Origin: Paraspadella gotoi
Taxonomy: Eukaryota; Chaetognatha
Length of the DNA: 64,000 nt
Direction: 5' to 3'
NCBI GenBank assembly: GCA_051294375.1
Contig: CM119270.1
Coordinates: 16,338,573-16,402,572 of the forward strand
In this document: positions 14,301 through 24,776 of the stretch, piece after piece
Layout of the letters: each line of letters begins with the position of its first letter
Numbering within the stretch: position 1 is the stretch's first letter
The notes under the pieces: model-generated
What the model was told of the DNA's origin: nothing
Databases searched by the model: none
The model's input: the letters and a program-made list of their open reading frames with translations, nothing else
Program-made: the position numbers and the translations under genes

Positions 14301-17300
14301 CGATTGTCCGACGGAGAGAATCGTCGCCATTACCGTCGTCAAGGTAAAAGATTATTTTCGCAGCTAAGGGTCATGATTTCTAAACCATTCCTATTTGTGT
14401 GCAAGCAGATTAATTTGCGATTATCTCAATTGAATTGAGTTCCTAAATTCTCATTTGCATATTGTACGTATTTTTCATTAAGCTTTGATAAATTTTTGTT
14501 CTATTGCCTATGCTCCTGTTATATTTATATTTTTCATTACACAATTACACGTCCAATCTCTTTAAAGTCTGAATAAACCCTACTCAGGCTCAATCGTATG
14601 GTTTATAATGATATTTAAAATATAATAAAATATTGAAAACACCATCTGGTATGTTTTTTTTTAAATATATAATTTTTTAAAAAATTTAAATTTTGAATGT
14701 TTGAAAGTTTGAATGTCTGAATTTTGAATTATTTTTGAACGTTTTATTAATGTTGCTTCATTTTTATACTTGATGTTTTTTTGTTTTAAAAATTTGAATT
14801 TTGAACGTTCTTGAACGTTATATTTTATAGTATCTTATGAATTAGTTCATGACATTAAAAAAAATTCTTGAATTGAATAATTTTTGAACCTTTTATTAAC
14901 GTTGCTTCTTTTTTATACTTGATGTTTTTTTTTGTTTAAAAAATTTGAATTATGAACGTTCTTGAACGTAATATTTTATAGTTTCTTATGAATTAGTTCA
15001 TAACATTTTATTCTTGAGTCCATTTAAATGTTAGTGTCTTTTGTTTTAGTTGAATTTAAATAGTTTAGTTTTTACTTGTTTACTGTTTTCTAGTCTTTTA
15101 CACTGATACTGTTACTGATTTTGTCAAAACTGTTTTTGGTATTAATAAAGAAAAAAAAATTGAAATATTGAATAATAAAATATTGAAAACACTATCCGGT
15201 ATGTTTTTTTAAATATATAATTTTTAAATATATAATTTTTAATATTTTTAAAATTTTTAAATATATAATTTTTTTAAATATATAATTTTTTAAATATATA
15301 ATTATTATTTATAAAAAAATCATTAAGACAAGGAAATAGCTAAGGGACAGACAGACCGACCAAAATAAGTGTCTTATCAAGTCGCGCGGCCGGAGGCAAC
15401 TTTAACGGGCAGCAGCGATAAAAACCTCGATGGTGAAAAAGATGGCGACGTTGAGGTAATAAGTCGGCATGGAATATAAACCGCTGAGATAATCTCGTTG
15501 AACGACTTGGATGTCGTTGGGGATAGCGATGATCAGCAAGTTCATGGAGCTGAAAAAAAAAAAAGCAGAGGGAGATATAAAAGGAAAAAAGGCAAAAAAG
15601 GATAGGAACAGGCTGGGGAAAGATGGAGAAGGGCGTGTTGAAGACAGAAAAGGAAGAGATTGTATGTACAATTGTACAATGAAAAATGTACGATGTAAAA
15701 TGTATAATGTATGATTGTACATACATATAAATTAGATTAGTATTGGCTCGGTGTTTGATTGATAGATAAAATGGACGATGGACTGTTTATTTTATTAAAT
15801 TTGTGGATAGGGCGCTATGTGTGCTGAAGATGAATTTCCAAACTTCTTCAACCCTCTAAAACGGGTCCTGGGCTTTGAAACAGGCTTGGAGCATCGCGAC
15901 TTACGGCAGTCCTCACGCTTTCCGTATGGCGCAGGGTAAGAACATTTTGAGATCGATTCCGGTACCTAAATGGCTCTTCTCAACGAGCCACTGGGTCACA
16001 GCTAACGACATGCTTAATGGGAGGGAAGAACTTGTTACAATTGCCGGATAGAATACATATTGATTTATTTATTAATCGATCGACTGATTCGCGCTCACAT
16101 GGCAACGCTCAAAAGAGCAATGTAGAACAAGACCCCGATGGCGTTTCGCTGAGACGACGACGATTTGAAATTGATGCGAAAGAAGAGACAACCGACTAGG
16201 ATGGCGACGACGAGCACGGTGACGAAGCGGACGAAGAAAGCGGAAGGGAAGCGGAACATGTTCTTCATTTGACGGCAGTAGAGGAGTTGGCACTAGAGGG
16301 AGGGAGGGAAGTAAATCGGGGGGAAAATTGCATGTGAGAGAGAGTTATAAAAAATGTCAAAATTACTTGTTTTAACTATGAAATTGGCACAACCGATATA
16401 ATAATATAAACATTGTGTGAATTCCTTTCGCTTTCGTTGCGTTTGATTCGAATTAAGGAAAGAAAAATGTTTTGTTTTAGTAACAACAAAGTTTTATTTA
16501 CAATGATAGTAAATATCGGACATGTTTCGACTCCTAACTCGACCATTCATCAGCGCAAATTAAAAATAAAATGGATACATGGCTTGAAAGAAGAAGAAGA
16601 AGAGAGAGAAAGAGGGAGAAACTTTGCCGTTGCTAAAACAAACAATATTTCTTTCCTTAATAATATTGAGGCGACTTACCACAGGTCTCTCTCTCTAAAC
16701 CCTAAGTCGCCTCAATATAAACAATTCTGGCGATTCGAGTTAACTCTTTGTGACGAGGGTCTCCAAACAATAATAAATAAGCTATCTTGCCCAAGACTTT
16801 GGACAAGCTATGGTGGTTTAAGGCCTCCATCACTTTTACAAGATACATAGCAGGACCCTGCAATGCAGGGCCTGCTTGCTTTCAACTTTCATATTAAATG
16901 TAATGTAATGAAATTGGTACAAACAATATAAAAATTATCAATTCATTTAATAAATAAGCTATCTTGCTCCTGACTTTGGACAGACTTTGGTGGTTTAAGG
17001 CCTCCATCACTCTTACAATGACATAGCAGGTCCATGCAAGCTTTCAATAATGTAAGTAATGTATGTAGTCGGGCAATGTAATGTAATGCTAGTTTTCATT
17101 TTCGGAAATAGAACACCTGCAAAAAGAAGTGCTTGGTGGATCCCCCGCATCCGAGCTTGTCTTTCTCCGCTTCAGCAATGAATTCGGATGTCAACGGTTG
17201 CGCCGTCACTTGGTCGATCTCATCGCGGATTAGCTTGGCCTCGTCGCTCGCGGCAAAGATCTTCGCCACAGACTCGATCTTTTGAAGGCTTTCTTCCTGT

Positions 17301-20300
17301 CGACCCGGCACCATGGAGAGAGTCCAGATGTAGTGGTCAGAAGGGTTAAAGTTGACGGGGCAGGGGTGACCGGCCGAAGCGAATATCTAGTTGCGAGACA
17401 AAAGAGTTGGTGAGGTCATTCATTTTGAAGCGTGAGAAATGTGATTATTAAATGTTTACGTTGATTAGCTATCATACACATCATATCATTTATTGTCGGG
17501 TGTGGCGGTATATTCACACCGCGCCAGGGACTAGAGGGTCGGAATCCCCCAAAGCCAACAGTGAGATGCCCCATCCCAATGGGCATCACAGGCAACCCGG
17601 CTGTTGCCATACGGGATTGATTTCGTTAGGAATCACCGGTGGGCGATGTCAATAAGCCCTGACCCTATTTTATATTAATTAGTTTTTTCACGTTTATTGA
17701 TTCAAATATCGCTCCAACATAATCATTACGTCAATTATGTCAATTGTCATTTTATCAATTATGATAATGAATATCAATTGCGAGTCAACCTTTGCGCAAT
17801 CCGACGATTTCCCGATGAAGACGCACTCTCCGTTGCAAAGGAGACAGATGTCGTTGAAGAGCTCGAAAATCTCCGATGAGGGTTGATGGATGGTGCAGAG
17901 GATCGTCCGACCACGACTCGCGTATTTCTGTTTCGTTTTTTAACGAGAAAAGGATTAGAGAAAGATAATGGAGACAGATGTCGTTGAAGCGCTCAAAAAT
18001 CTCCGATGAGGGTTGATGGATGGTGCAGAGGATCGTCTGACCACGACTCGCGTATTTCTGTTTCGTTTTTGAATGAGAAAAGGATTAGAGAAAGATAATG
18101 AAGACAGATGTCGTTGAAGAGCTCGAAAATCTCCGATGAGGGTTGATGGATGGTGCGGAGGATCGTCCGACCACCACTCGCGTATTTCTGTTTCGTTTTT
18201 TAACCAGAAAAGGATTAGAGAAAGATAATGGAATGGTGGTAAGCGTTGTGGATGCAAGTTGGCTCGTCACAATCATTCGTTACATTTTAGTATCGCCCGG
18301 GATTGCCTGGAATGCCGTCATGCCTGGGAATTTCACCGGTTTTAATTTAGAATGGACAGTTGGGATTGTGCATTAGCTTGGGCATTAGCCTTACTAAGGC
18401 CCTTAGAATTACCGATTGTGCATCAACGACTTAATTCTTTGTGACGAGAGTTGTTTCCAAAAGCCCGCATTAGTTTTTCCGACTTATTTGACTAAAGTCG
18501 ATTGTGAGTCGGCTATACGATTCCGACGCACCATTTACTTCAATCAGGCTTTTTTTTTATTATCGACCCAAGAATCAACATTATCTTTGGGAACATTTTG
18601 CAGAAATACTTATTAGGAGTTTATGTCCTTAAGAAAAAGGGTCATTCAATTCAACTTCTAAATAGGCTAAAATGGTGAGCTCCTGGCGATTCCGAAAATG
18701 TATTCACTTTAAGCATTTGATGCATTCTACCCCATTTCATATCGGTTTTAATTATAATATAAAATAAAAGAAACCTATCTGAAGAGTTGCAGGTCAAACG
18801 AAAAGGCCAATTCATCTGATATTTTTTATGAATTTTTTATTACTGAATTAGAAAAATGTAATAGAGAGACATTTTTAAATTTCAACTTGTATCCTTGAAA
18901 ATGAAACGTTTTTAAACTTTAACCCTGAATTCTTTCTAACTGGAACGCGTTTATCAAAATGTCTCTCTATTACATTTTTACAAATGTTTTTAAGATTGCT
19001 AATCAAATTTTTAATTCAATATTATTGCAGTCGTTTAGGCTGCAACTCTTCAAATTCAGTGTAGATTCATTGTAGCTCGAATTTCTTTACCATCTATTTA
19101 ACTGAAGATTTTGTTCAGGACTGGAAAACCAACAGAGTAACTAGATTAATTGTTTAATTCTCCCCTTCTAAACTATCCCATACCGTGTTTTAACTTCTTA
19201 CCTAGAATTTTTTAACAACCAGATTGAAAAACAAATCTTTAAAAAATGTGCTTACCCATTTAACTTAACAATTTTGTTATTTACCCATTTAAAAAAAATG
19301 ATTGAAAACAGAATGTTTACATATAAATAAGAACTTATTTTTTTGTGATTACTGATGACTATAATGTTTTTCTCGATATATTAGCTCTAACACATCAATG
19401 AATACGTATTGTTATGCTGAATGACCTTTCCTCTTAATATAAGATCTCGTTCTAATGGCAATAAAAACGTCGATCTTTGTTTCCTCGTCTTAATCCTTAT
19501 CCTCTCTTTCTGTAATCCTCATTCTCTCCACTCTACTCTAATCCTCCCCGTTCTAATCCTTATCCTCTTCACTCTACTCTAATCCTCCCTATTCTAATCC
19601 TCATCCTCTTCACTCTACTCTAATCCTCCCCAACCTAACCCTCATCCTCTCCACTCTACTCTAATCCTCCCCATCCTAATCCTCATCCTCTCCACTCTAC
19701 TCTAATCCTTCCCGTTCTAATCCTCATCCTCTCCGCTCTACTCTAATCCTCCCCGTCCTAATCCTGATCCTCACCTCCAGCTGCAGCATGAGATTCCGCG
19801 CCATGAAGGAGTCCAATCCCGAGGTGGGTTCGTCGCAAAAGATGAGGACGGAATGGTTGATGACTTCCGTGGCGAAGGAGAGCCGCTTCCGCTCGCCGCC
19901 CGAGATGCCCTTCATCCGGTCGGTTATGCCGATCAAGGTGTGCTCGCACTTGTTGAGGCCCATGTCGTCGATGATGTGATCGATGTAATTCATCAATCGA
20001 GGCTGGTGTTAATGCGCGCTAACTCTCTCTCATCTCTCTCTTTCTCTCTCTTCTCTCTCTCTCTCTCCTCATCTACTCTCTATCCTCTCTCTCTCTTTCC
20101 ATCATTTGATAAAAAATCAATTCTTATTATACTTTCTTTCATATTTTCTTAATGAATACCGGCTAAGCGTTACAACTCTGTCTATCAGTCGTCCTCTCTC
20201 TTCTAACTCGTCCATTCTCTAAGTCATTAACAATCGTCAACGACCAAAAGCACAAAACCGGCTCATTTGAGATTCTGAAAAGCCTTACAATTTCAAATAT

Positions 20301-21784
20301 AATTCTTGAATATCGTCAATTCAGAGGATCGAGCGCATCTTCATCCCGGGAAAATCATCCTGATTGTCGCTCCGTTCCGCAAGACCTCTCACTTCGCCAC
20401 CCCTTACCTTTCTGAACATGCGGGATCCGAGTCAAAAGTGAATCCGCAGGGGTCGGGCGCGAGGCGCGCTTCGGGCGGGCTTTTATCTTTAATATTACTG
20501 TAAAATAGATTCAAATCATTTTGATAAATATTTGTAATAAAGGTTTGTCGAAATAAATTTAATTGGCCGCATCAGTAGCGAGGTCGCCTTTAACCGAGTC
20601 CATTCGTTTTCAAGCACGTCCGCATCAACGGCCACGTATGACGCGTAAAGGATGGCGGTCTCCGCTTTCGTCCCACAAAATGACGTCTTTTTCGGACGCT
20701 GACCGTGAGGGAGCATCTCTACTTTCACGCTACCCTGCCGTATAAGGTCTTCCTTCCGGAACAAAACCCGGGATGTTTTATCACGTGATGAAATGTGATA
20801 CGCTATTAGGAAACGATTACTTTTTGGGGTGGTTGGGCTAAAATATATTAGAGAACTTGTAGCAAATCCTACTATCAACTTTTAATATTTTTATATTTCA
20901 AACGTAACTTACCAAGACTTGTGAGAACGATTTAGTTTATAATCAGGACTAAGCTCTGACGAACAAACCAGAGGTTTTTTAATATTATTCTTATACCGCC
21001 AAGGTAGAATGATGAAATATNNNNNNNNNNNNNNNNNNNNNNNNNNNNNNNNNNNNNNNNNNNNNNNNNNNNNNNNNNNNNNNNNNNNNNNNNNNNNNNN
21101 NNNNNNNNNNNNNNNNNNNNNNNNNNNNNNNNNNNNNNNNNNNNNNNNNNNNNNNNNNNNNNNNNNNNNNNNNNNNNNNNNNNNNNNNNNNNNNNNNNNN
21201 NNNNNNNNNNNNNNNNNNNNNNNNNNNNNNNNNNNNNNNNNNNNNNNNNNNNNNNNNNNNNNNNNNNNNNNNNNNNNNNNNNNNNNNNNNNNNNNNNNNN
21301 NNNNNNNNNNNNNNNNNNNNNNNNNNNNNNNNNNNNNNNNNNNNNNNNNNNNNNNNNNNNNNNNNNNNNNNNNNNNNNNNNNNNNNNNNNNNNNNNNNNN
21401 NNNNNNNNNNNNNNNNNNNNNNNNNNNNNNNNNNNNNNNNNNNNNNNNNNNNNNNNNNNNNNNNNNNNNNNNNNNNNNNNNNNNNNNNNNNNNNNNNNNN
21501 NNNNNNNNNNNNNNNNNNNNNNNNNNNNNNNNNNNNNNNNNNNNNNNNNNNNNNNNNNNNNNNNNNNNNNNNNNNNNNNNNNNNNNNNNNNNNNNNNNNN
21601 NNNNNGCGCGCAATTAACCCAAGCCTCACTTGAGAATTCTCGCTTCTGCTCGTTTTTTTCCACAACGTCCTTTCTCCGGCGAAGTTACTTCGATTCCGGA
21701 CCAAGAAAGGGTCATCCGCCGATTTTCCGAAATGTCATCTGACTCCGCCGAACGCCGCGGTTTCTTCTGGTTGACGTTTTGACG
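11119..21784 (-). CDS. ABCG (white-type) half-transporter, gene B, disrupted
   Basis: Second ABCG half-transporter, head to tail with gene A. Minus-strand exons recognised: 21630-21784, 19775-20002, 17790-17927, 17117-17386, 16099-16292, 15426-15549, about 14118-14345, 12398-12472, 11980-12166, 11119-11322. The Walker A and Q-loop exons are missing in this orientation; degenerate versions lie on the plus strand at 20325-20746, next to the N gap 21021-21605. The switch-His exon is preceded by two truncated tandem copies, and the exon near 14.2 kb has an in-frame TGA and at least one frameshift. Where exons are intact they are clean and well conserved ([22 protein letters not shown]). It is either a recent pseudogene or a real gene damaged by assembly errors; I cannot decide from one sequence. 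Confidence 0.8.
11508..11605. repeat. Short minisatellite, CACTACGCACAGTA type
   Basis: Irregular array of CACTACGCA and CAGTACACTA units just upstream (plus-strand sense) of an AT-rich stretch. Confidence 0.85.
11980..12166 (-). CDS. ABCG gene B, fifth-helix region exon
   Basis: 187 bases. Encodes SQIPGVFIVFMYINPVYYLM, ELLTVALYKNMAPQC and a loop ending KYLVDE. Donor GTAATT. This exon has no visible counterpart in gene A. Confidence 0.86.
12398..12472 (-). CDS. ABCG gene B, 75-bp membrane exon
   Basis: Encodes FQVASSFSGPFFTICALFSS and VFIPK, phase 2 out, joining to SQIPGVF of the next exon. Acceptor ACTTCAG, donor GTAACT. Confidence 0.85.
14118..14345 (-). pseudogene. ABCG gene B, third membrane exon, frameshifted
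   Basis: Similarity to gene A 28433-28638 is spread over frames: PPVKLGSMYASVIII matches [15 protein letters not shown], then GLFFSSMTSSVEEG matches [14 protein letters not shown] one frame on. A TGA interrupts the first part. Boundaries are approximate; no convincing acceptor was seen. Confidence 0.55.
14627..15230. repeat. Direct duplication of about 148 bp with outer repeats
   Basis: 14724-14850 and 14873-15008 are about 90% alike (GTTGCTTC, ATACTTGATG, GAACGTTCTTGAACGT, CTTATGAATTAGTTCAT). AATAAAATATTGAAAACAC at 14627 recurs at 15174, so the duplicated block may be larger. Confidence 0.8.
15426..15549 (-). CDS. ABCG gene B, second membrane exon
   Basis: 124 bases. Encodes SMNLLIIAIPNDIQVVQRDY and SMPTYYLNVAIFFTIE. 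Acceptor after a long T run (TTTTCAG), donor GTTTTT. Confidence 0.88.
16099..16292 (-). CDS. ABCG gene B, first membrane exon
   Basis: 194 bases. Encodes CQLLYCRQMKNMFRFPSAFF, VTVLVVAILVGCLFFRI (TM1) and IGVLFYIALLSVA. Acceptor CTCTAG, donor AT|GTGAGC. Confidence 0.9.
16378..17065. mobile_element. Two partial tandem copies of the same MITE-like family
   Basis: ATGAAATTGGCAC at 16379 and ATGAAATTGGTAC at 16910 mark left ends. AAGCTATCTTGC, GGTGGTTTAAGGCCTCCATC and ACATAGCAGG occur twice (16785-16860, 16962-17035). Right-end fragments of the family lie at 33945-34013 and 41247-41277. Confidence 0.6.
16519..16553 (-). ncRNA. Hammerhead-like core, copy 3
   Basis: Minus strand: CTGATGA, about 16 bases, then GTCGAAACATGTCC, followed by an AT-rich tail with GTTGTT. 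The core letters are intact; helix II is weak. Confidence 0.45.
17117..17386 (-). CDS. ABCG gene B, linker exon (NPSDHY)
   Basis: 270 bases, phase 0. Encodes IFASAGHPCPVNFNPSDHYI, TLSMVPGRQEESLQ and a charged linker ending FFLQ. Donor CAG|GTGTTC is a normal GT, unlike gene A. Confidence 0.9.
17530..17612 (-). repeat. Dispersed repeat, copy 1
   Basis: Nearly identical to the reverse complement of 29322-29400 (CAACAGCCGGGTTGCCTGTG, CCCATTGGGATGGGGCATCT). Located in an intron of ABCG gene B. Confidence 0.85.
17790..17927 (-). CDS. ABCG gene B, switch-His exon (complete copy)
   Basis: 138 bases, phase 0. Encodes [33 protein letters not shown] and [13 protein letters not shown]. It is the last of three tandem copies in gene order and the only full one. 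Confidence 0.9.
17841..18230. repeat. Three tandem 130-bp units duplicating an intron/exon border
   Basis: Units at 17841-17970, 17971-18100 and 18101-18230. Each spans about 40 bases of intron, the acceptor, and the first 87 bases of the switch-His exon of ABCG gene B. Units are nearly identical. 130 is not a multiple of 3, so including an extra copy would shift the frame. Confidence 0.95.
18779..19059. mobile_element. Small palindromic MITE-like element
   Basis: CTGAAGAGTTGCAG at the left and CTGCAACTCTTCAAATTCAG at the right. An inner pair, AAAATGTAATAGAGAGACAT against ATGTCTCTCTATTACATTTT (18854-18873 and 18960-18980), makes a long hairpin. Confidence 0.6.
19500..19772. repeat. About 42-bp minisatellite next to a splice donor
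   Basis: Six copies of a unit built from TAATCCTCATCCTCTCCACT and CTACTC. On the minus strand it follows directly after the donor of the ABCG gene B signature exon, and the unit resembles the donor sequence (GAGGATTAGGA...). Confidence 0.88.
19775..20002 (-). CDS. ABCG gene B, signature and Walker B exon
   Basis: 228 bases, phase 0. Encodes [40 protein letters not shown] and [19 protein letters not shown]. Intact. Donor GAG|GTGAGG is continuous with a minisatellite in the intron. Confidence 0.92.
20325..20437 (+). pseudogene. Degenerate ABCG Walker A exon, inverted
   Basis: Plus-strand similarity to the gene A Walker A exon: HLHPGKIILIV, then AP-FRKT where G-GAGKT is expected, then AGSESK. 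AG acceptor and GTGAAT donor are kept. Length 113 against 122 in gene A; the P-loop glycines are lost to small deletions. Confidence 0.6.
20615..20746 (+). pseudogene. Degenerate ABCG Q-loop exon, inverted
   Basis: Plus strand: VRINGH, then (after a shift) VSAFVPQNDVFFG, then (after another) LTVREHLYFHATLPYK and a GTCTTC donor. 132 bases against 140 in gene A. Clear similarity but not readable in one frame. Confidence 0.65.
21021..21605. other. Assembly gap (N) inside ABCG gene B
   Basis: 585 Ns. Gene B's Walker A exon should lie here or just beyond. Other gaps: 1359-2281, 2681-2766, 7503-7527, 34088-34298 and 34421-34709. Confidence 1.
21630..21784 (-). CDS. ABCG gene B, first recognised exon
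   Basis: Encodes ...SENRRMTLSWSGIEVTSPEK and ARILK, aligned with LTLSWSNIS...TKIL of gene A. Donor AA|GTGAGG, same phase as gene A. The N gap follows directly downstream. Confidence 0.75.
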
Positions 21785-22617
21785 CTAATTCACGAAATAT
21801 ATATTTTTTTTTTGGGGGGGGGAATGACTTTTCTTTAACATGTTGCATGGTCATGAAATAAATAACTAATAAAAGAATTAAATAAGCTTAATGCTTACCG
21901 TGTTGTCTCAGACTCTCACCTCGAAGTCATTAGAGAAAAAAACGTCCATCATGGTTCAATAACTTCAGTAGATTTACAGATTCTACAGATTTTTTTAAAA
22001 AATTTGATTCGATTGTAAAACGTAGCGGTAAAGCTTTAAAATAGTCGAATTTTTTCTTTTAAAAAAATTTACTGGTTATATTAACACCATGAATAATAGT
22101 AATAATAATATAATGAAAATAATAAATAAATAATAAAAATAATAATAATAATTGAATATTGAAATAAATTTTGTAAAATTAACACTTATCACTAAGATGG
22201 CTGTGAGAGAACCAACGTGGAATGTTTCTATTAAGTCAAATTTGAATATGTTATTGAATTTGAATATTTTTTAAACTATACTATGGTATATACTATGAAG
22301 CATACTGCGGTATCGACGTAAAAAATTTTTAAAAAAATATAGTACGAACAGATTATCTATGTATTTAATGTAATATACAATTAGAAAAGTTTTGTTGATG
22401 TCTGATGTCAATGGTGCACTCGTCTTTTACTACGGAATTATAGAGTAATTTCATCCACGTTTAATCATTGTTTATTGATGATGCAATCGCGGTGCAATAC
22501 CGCCAATCTCCACGTTTTCTCTCTGCCACCAGATGAGATTCATCACCTCCCGTAACCTTCCATTTTTTTTGCCACTCGCCATCTCGTCTGCCGTCTCCCC
22601 AAGCCAGAATTGCCGTC

Positions 22618-22818
22618 TCACCGAGTCTTTTGCCACATTCTCAGGGTAAGTATGAGGAAGCCGAGGATGTGAAATCCGAGACACAAACCGAAGAGACAAA
22701 TATAGTCACGAAAATTCTGATTCTCGAATCCATAAAAATCCAAGTTGTCTTGACCAGATCGGGTGTTGGTGCAGGTATTCTCGGGAGGATTGCAGAAGTT
22801 TAACACAGCTGATATGAG
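22618..22818 (-). CDS. ABCG gene A, C-terminal exon
   Basis: Encodes a Cys-containing extracellular loop (FCNPPENTC), then a last helix ([20 protein letters not shown]) and a TGA stop at 22618-22620. Acceptor CCCTAG gives phase 0, as in gene B's last exon. Confidence 0.82.
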   Translation of the reverse strand, partial: LISAVLNFCNPPENTCTNTRSGQDNLDFYGFENQNFRDYICLFGLCLGFHILGFLILTLRMWQKTR

Positions 22819-24745
22819 CTAGGGTTTAAAACAATTTCACTTTAAAATCGGTTATCTTATGGTGGACATAAAATAACCACCGGTGTATATAGCAGGCATT
22901 GGTGTCGAGCAGTTCCATTCGCCTCCCCAACCCAAAGGTCCGGGATCTTGCCCGGTTGAACGGCTTAGCAGTTAGGGACGGGGGCGACTTAACCGCTGTA
23001 ACACGATGTTAAGCCTGATCCGAAAGCTCAGGGATACTTTTTTGAACGGTTCTTGTCACTAACATAACAAGATTAATTATGCTTTCTTATCTCTCACGCC
23101 GCTTTCTCCTTTCGGTCGTCTTGAAAAACTCGTTTCAGTTTTCAAAAAGGTTGGCGTATGTCGTTCCTTACGAGGGCCTGTATGACACGGGAGGGCATTC
23201 CGTCGGTAAACAGGCACTCATGAGCTCCCACTGGTTGAAACAGGGTCTAGATAAATATGTAAAGAGAGGCCATCCGGAGATTTGAACCCGAGAAGTGTGA
23301 AAGGGATTTTGGCTCGAGGCGATAAAGCATGATGATTAAAAAGAAAATAATACATAATGATATTCGTAATTACAAATCATAAGGAAGCGAAACTTTTGAT
23401 ACACAATGCAAGATAAGATGATTGAGTTCATCAATCTCATTGCTATTGTCGTATTGACATGAACTTGTATAAATTCTGTTACCTGTGTCATTAATGTCTT
23501 ATTTCACGAATCATTTTGTATTAGTTCTGTAAGCTATATGATCGTAGTTAATTTGTATATTAAAGAGAGTTTGGGACATTTATTAATAATAATTATCAAT
23601 TAAAACTAACTTATAAATTCTCTATTTGGAAGCCCACTCTTAGGTATCTAATTATAGATTAAAGTTAGGATGATTTACTAATGCTTTGACTTGAACAGAG
23701 TGGCTTCAATAGTATGGCCAGTCCATCCTCTTGGTCTTATTCTTAAACTTTATGAGGTTGGAATTAGATTGATAGCATGTATTATTAATTAAAGGACTCT
23801 TTCTTCTCCACCATAGGGTAGTTATGCTTATGGATTACTTCCTATGACTAGCTATATGCTTCAATTCTATCTACTAGAACAAAAGCAAGTTAGACATTCT
23901 ATTTACAAGTAAGCTTAATTGGATATGTTTATTGGAAATACTAAATTAGACGCTAGTTTACTGTTATTTTAGGACCAAATAGCTCGCTTACACAAACATG
24001 TGATATAATTATACATGTATTAAGTAAGTACATTTATATTCTTTTTTTAAAAAGATAAACAAACCTCGAGATGAATGTGCCAGAGAAAAGGGAGAAGATG
24101 GAGAGAAGAGGATTAACGATCGTCGTCGATGCTTCAAAACTGACGGAAAATGGGAAAGGCATTATATGTATGTATTTGTTGATATAATTAGCTGTAACAT
24201 ATTGAAGTTTACGCATTGTCAAGGTGAATTAACCTTCCTCTTAAGCAGGGATGTGGAGCCGGAGCCGGAGCCGGAGCTGGAGCCGCCGGAGCCGAGCTTT
24301 TTTTGCCGGAGCCGGAATTTTTATCTGGCCGGAGCCGGAGCTGGAGCGGAGCCAAAAAAAATTTTTGACCGGAGCCGGAGCTGGAGCCGAGCCGAAATAA
24401 AAATGCCCGGCTCCAGCTCCATAAAAATAAAAATAAGATTATAATTATCAAATTAAAAAAATATTTAAAAAAATATAATATTGATTTTTATAATTAATGA
24501 AAATTTTCAACTTCTTGTTTTACTATTTTCTATTTTTCTTTTTTCTATTTTTATAATTTATATAATATCATATATTTATTATATATAAGATTAGGTAAAT
24601 AATAATAATTCTTTATTTTTAATCTATTAAATTTATTATAAAATACTTTCAATTTTTTATGAAGTAAAATTTATCCCTGAATATGCTTTGGCTTACTTAA
24701 TACAGCAGGCTGATTAAAGGCAAAGCTTTTCAATAATATATTTTA

Positions 24746-24776
<31 letters not shown>

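Noticed and set aside
17841-18230. CRISPR-like regular repeats
   Set aside because: The units are contiguous 130-bp tandem copies of coding sequence with no spacers, in an animal gene.
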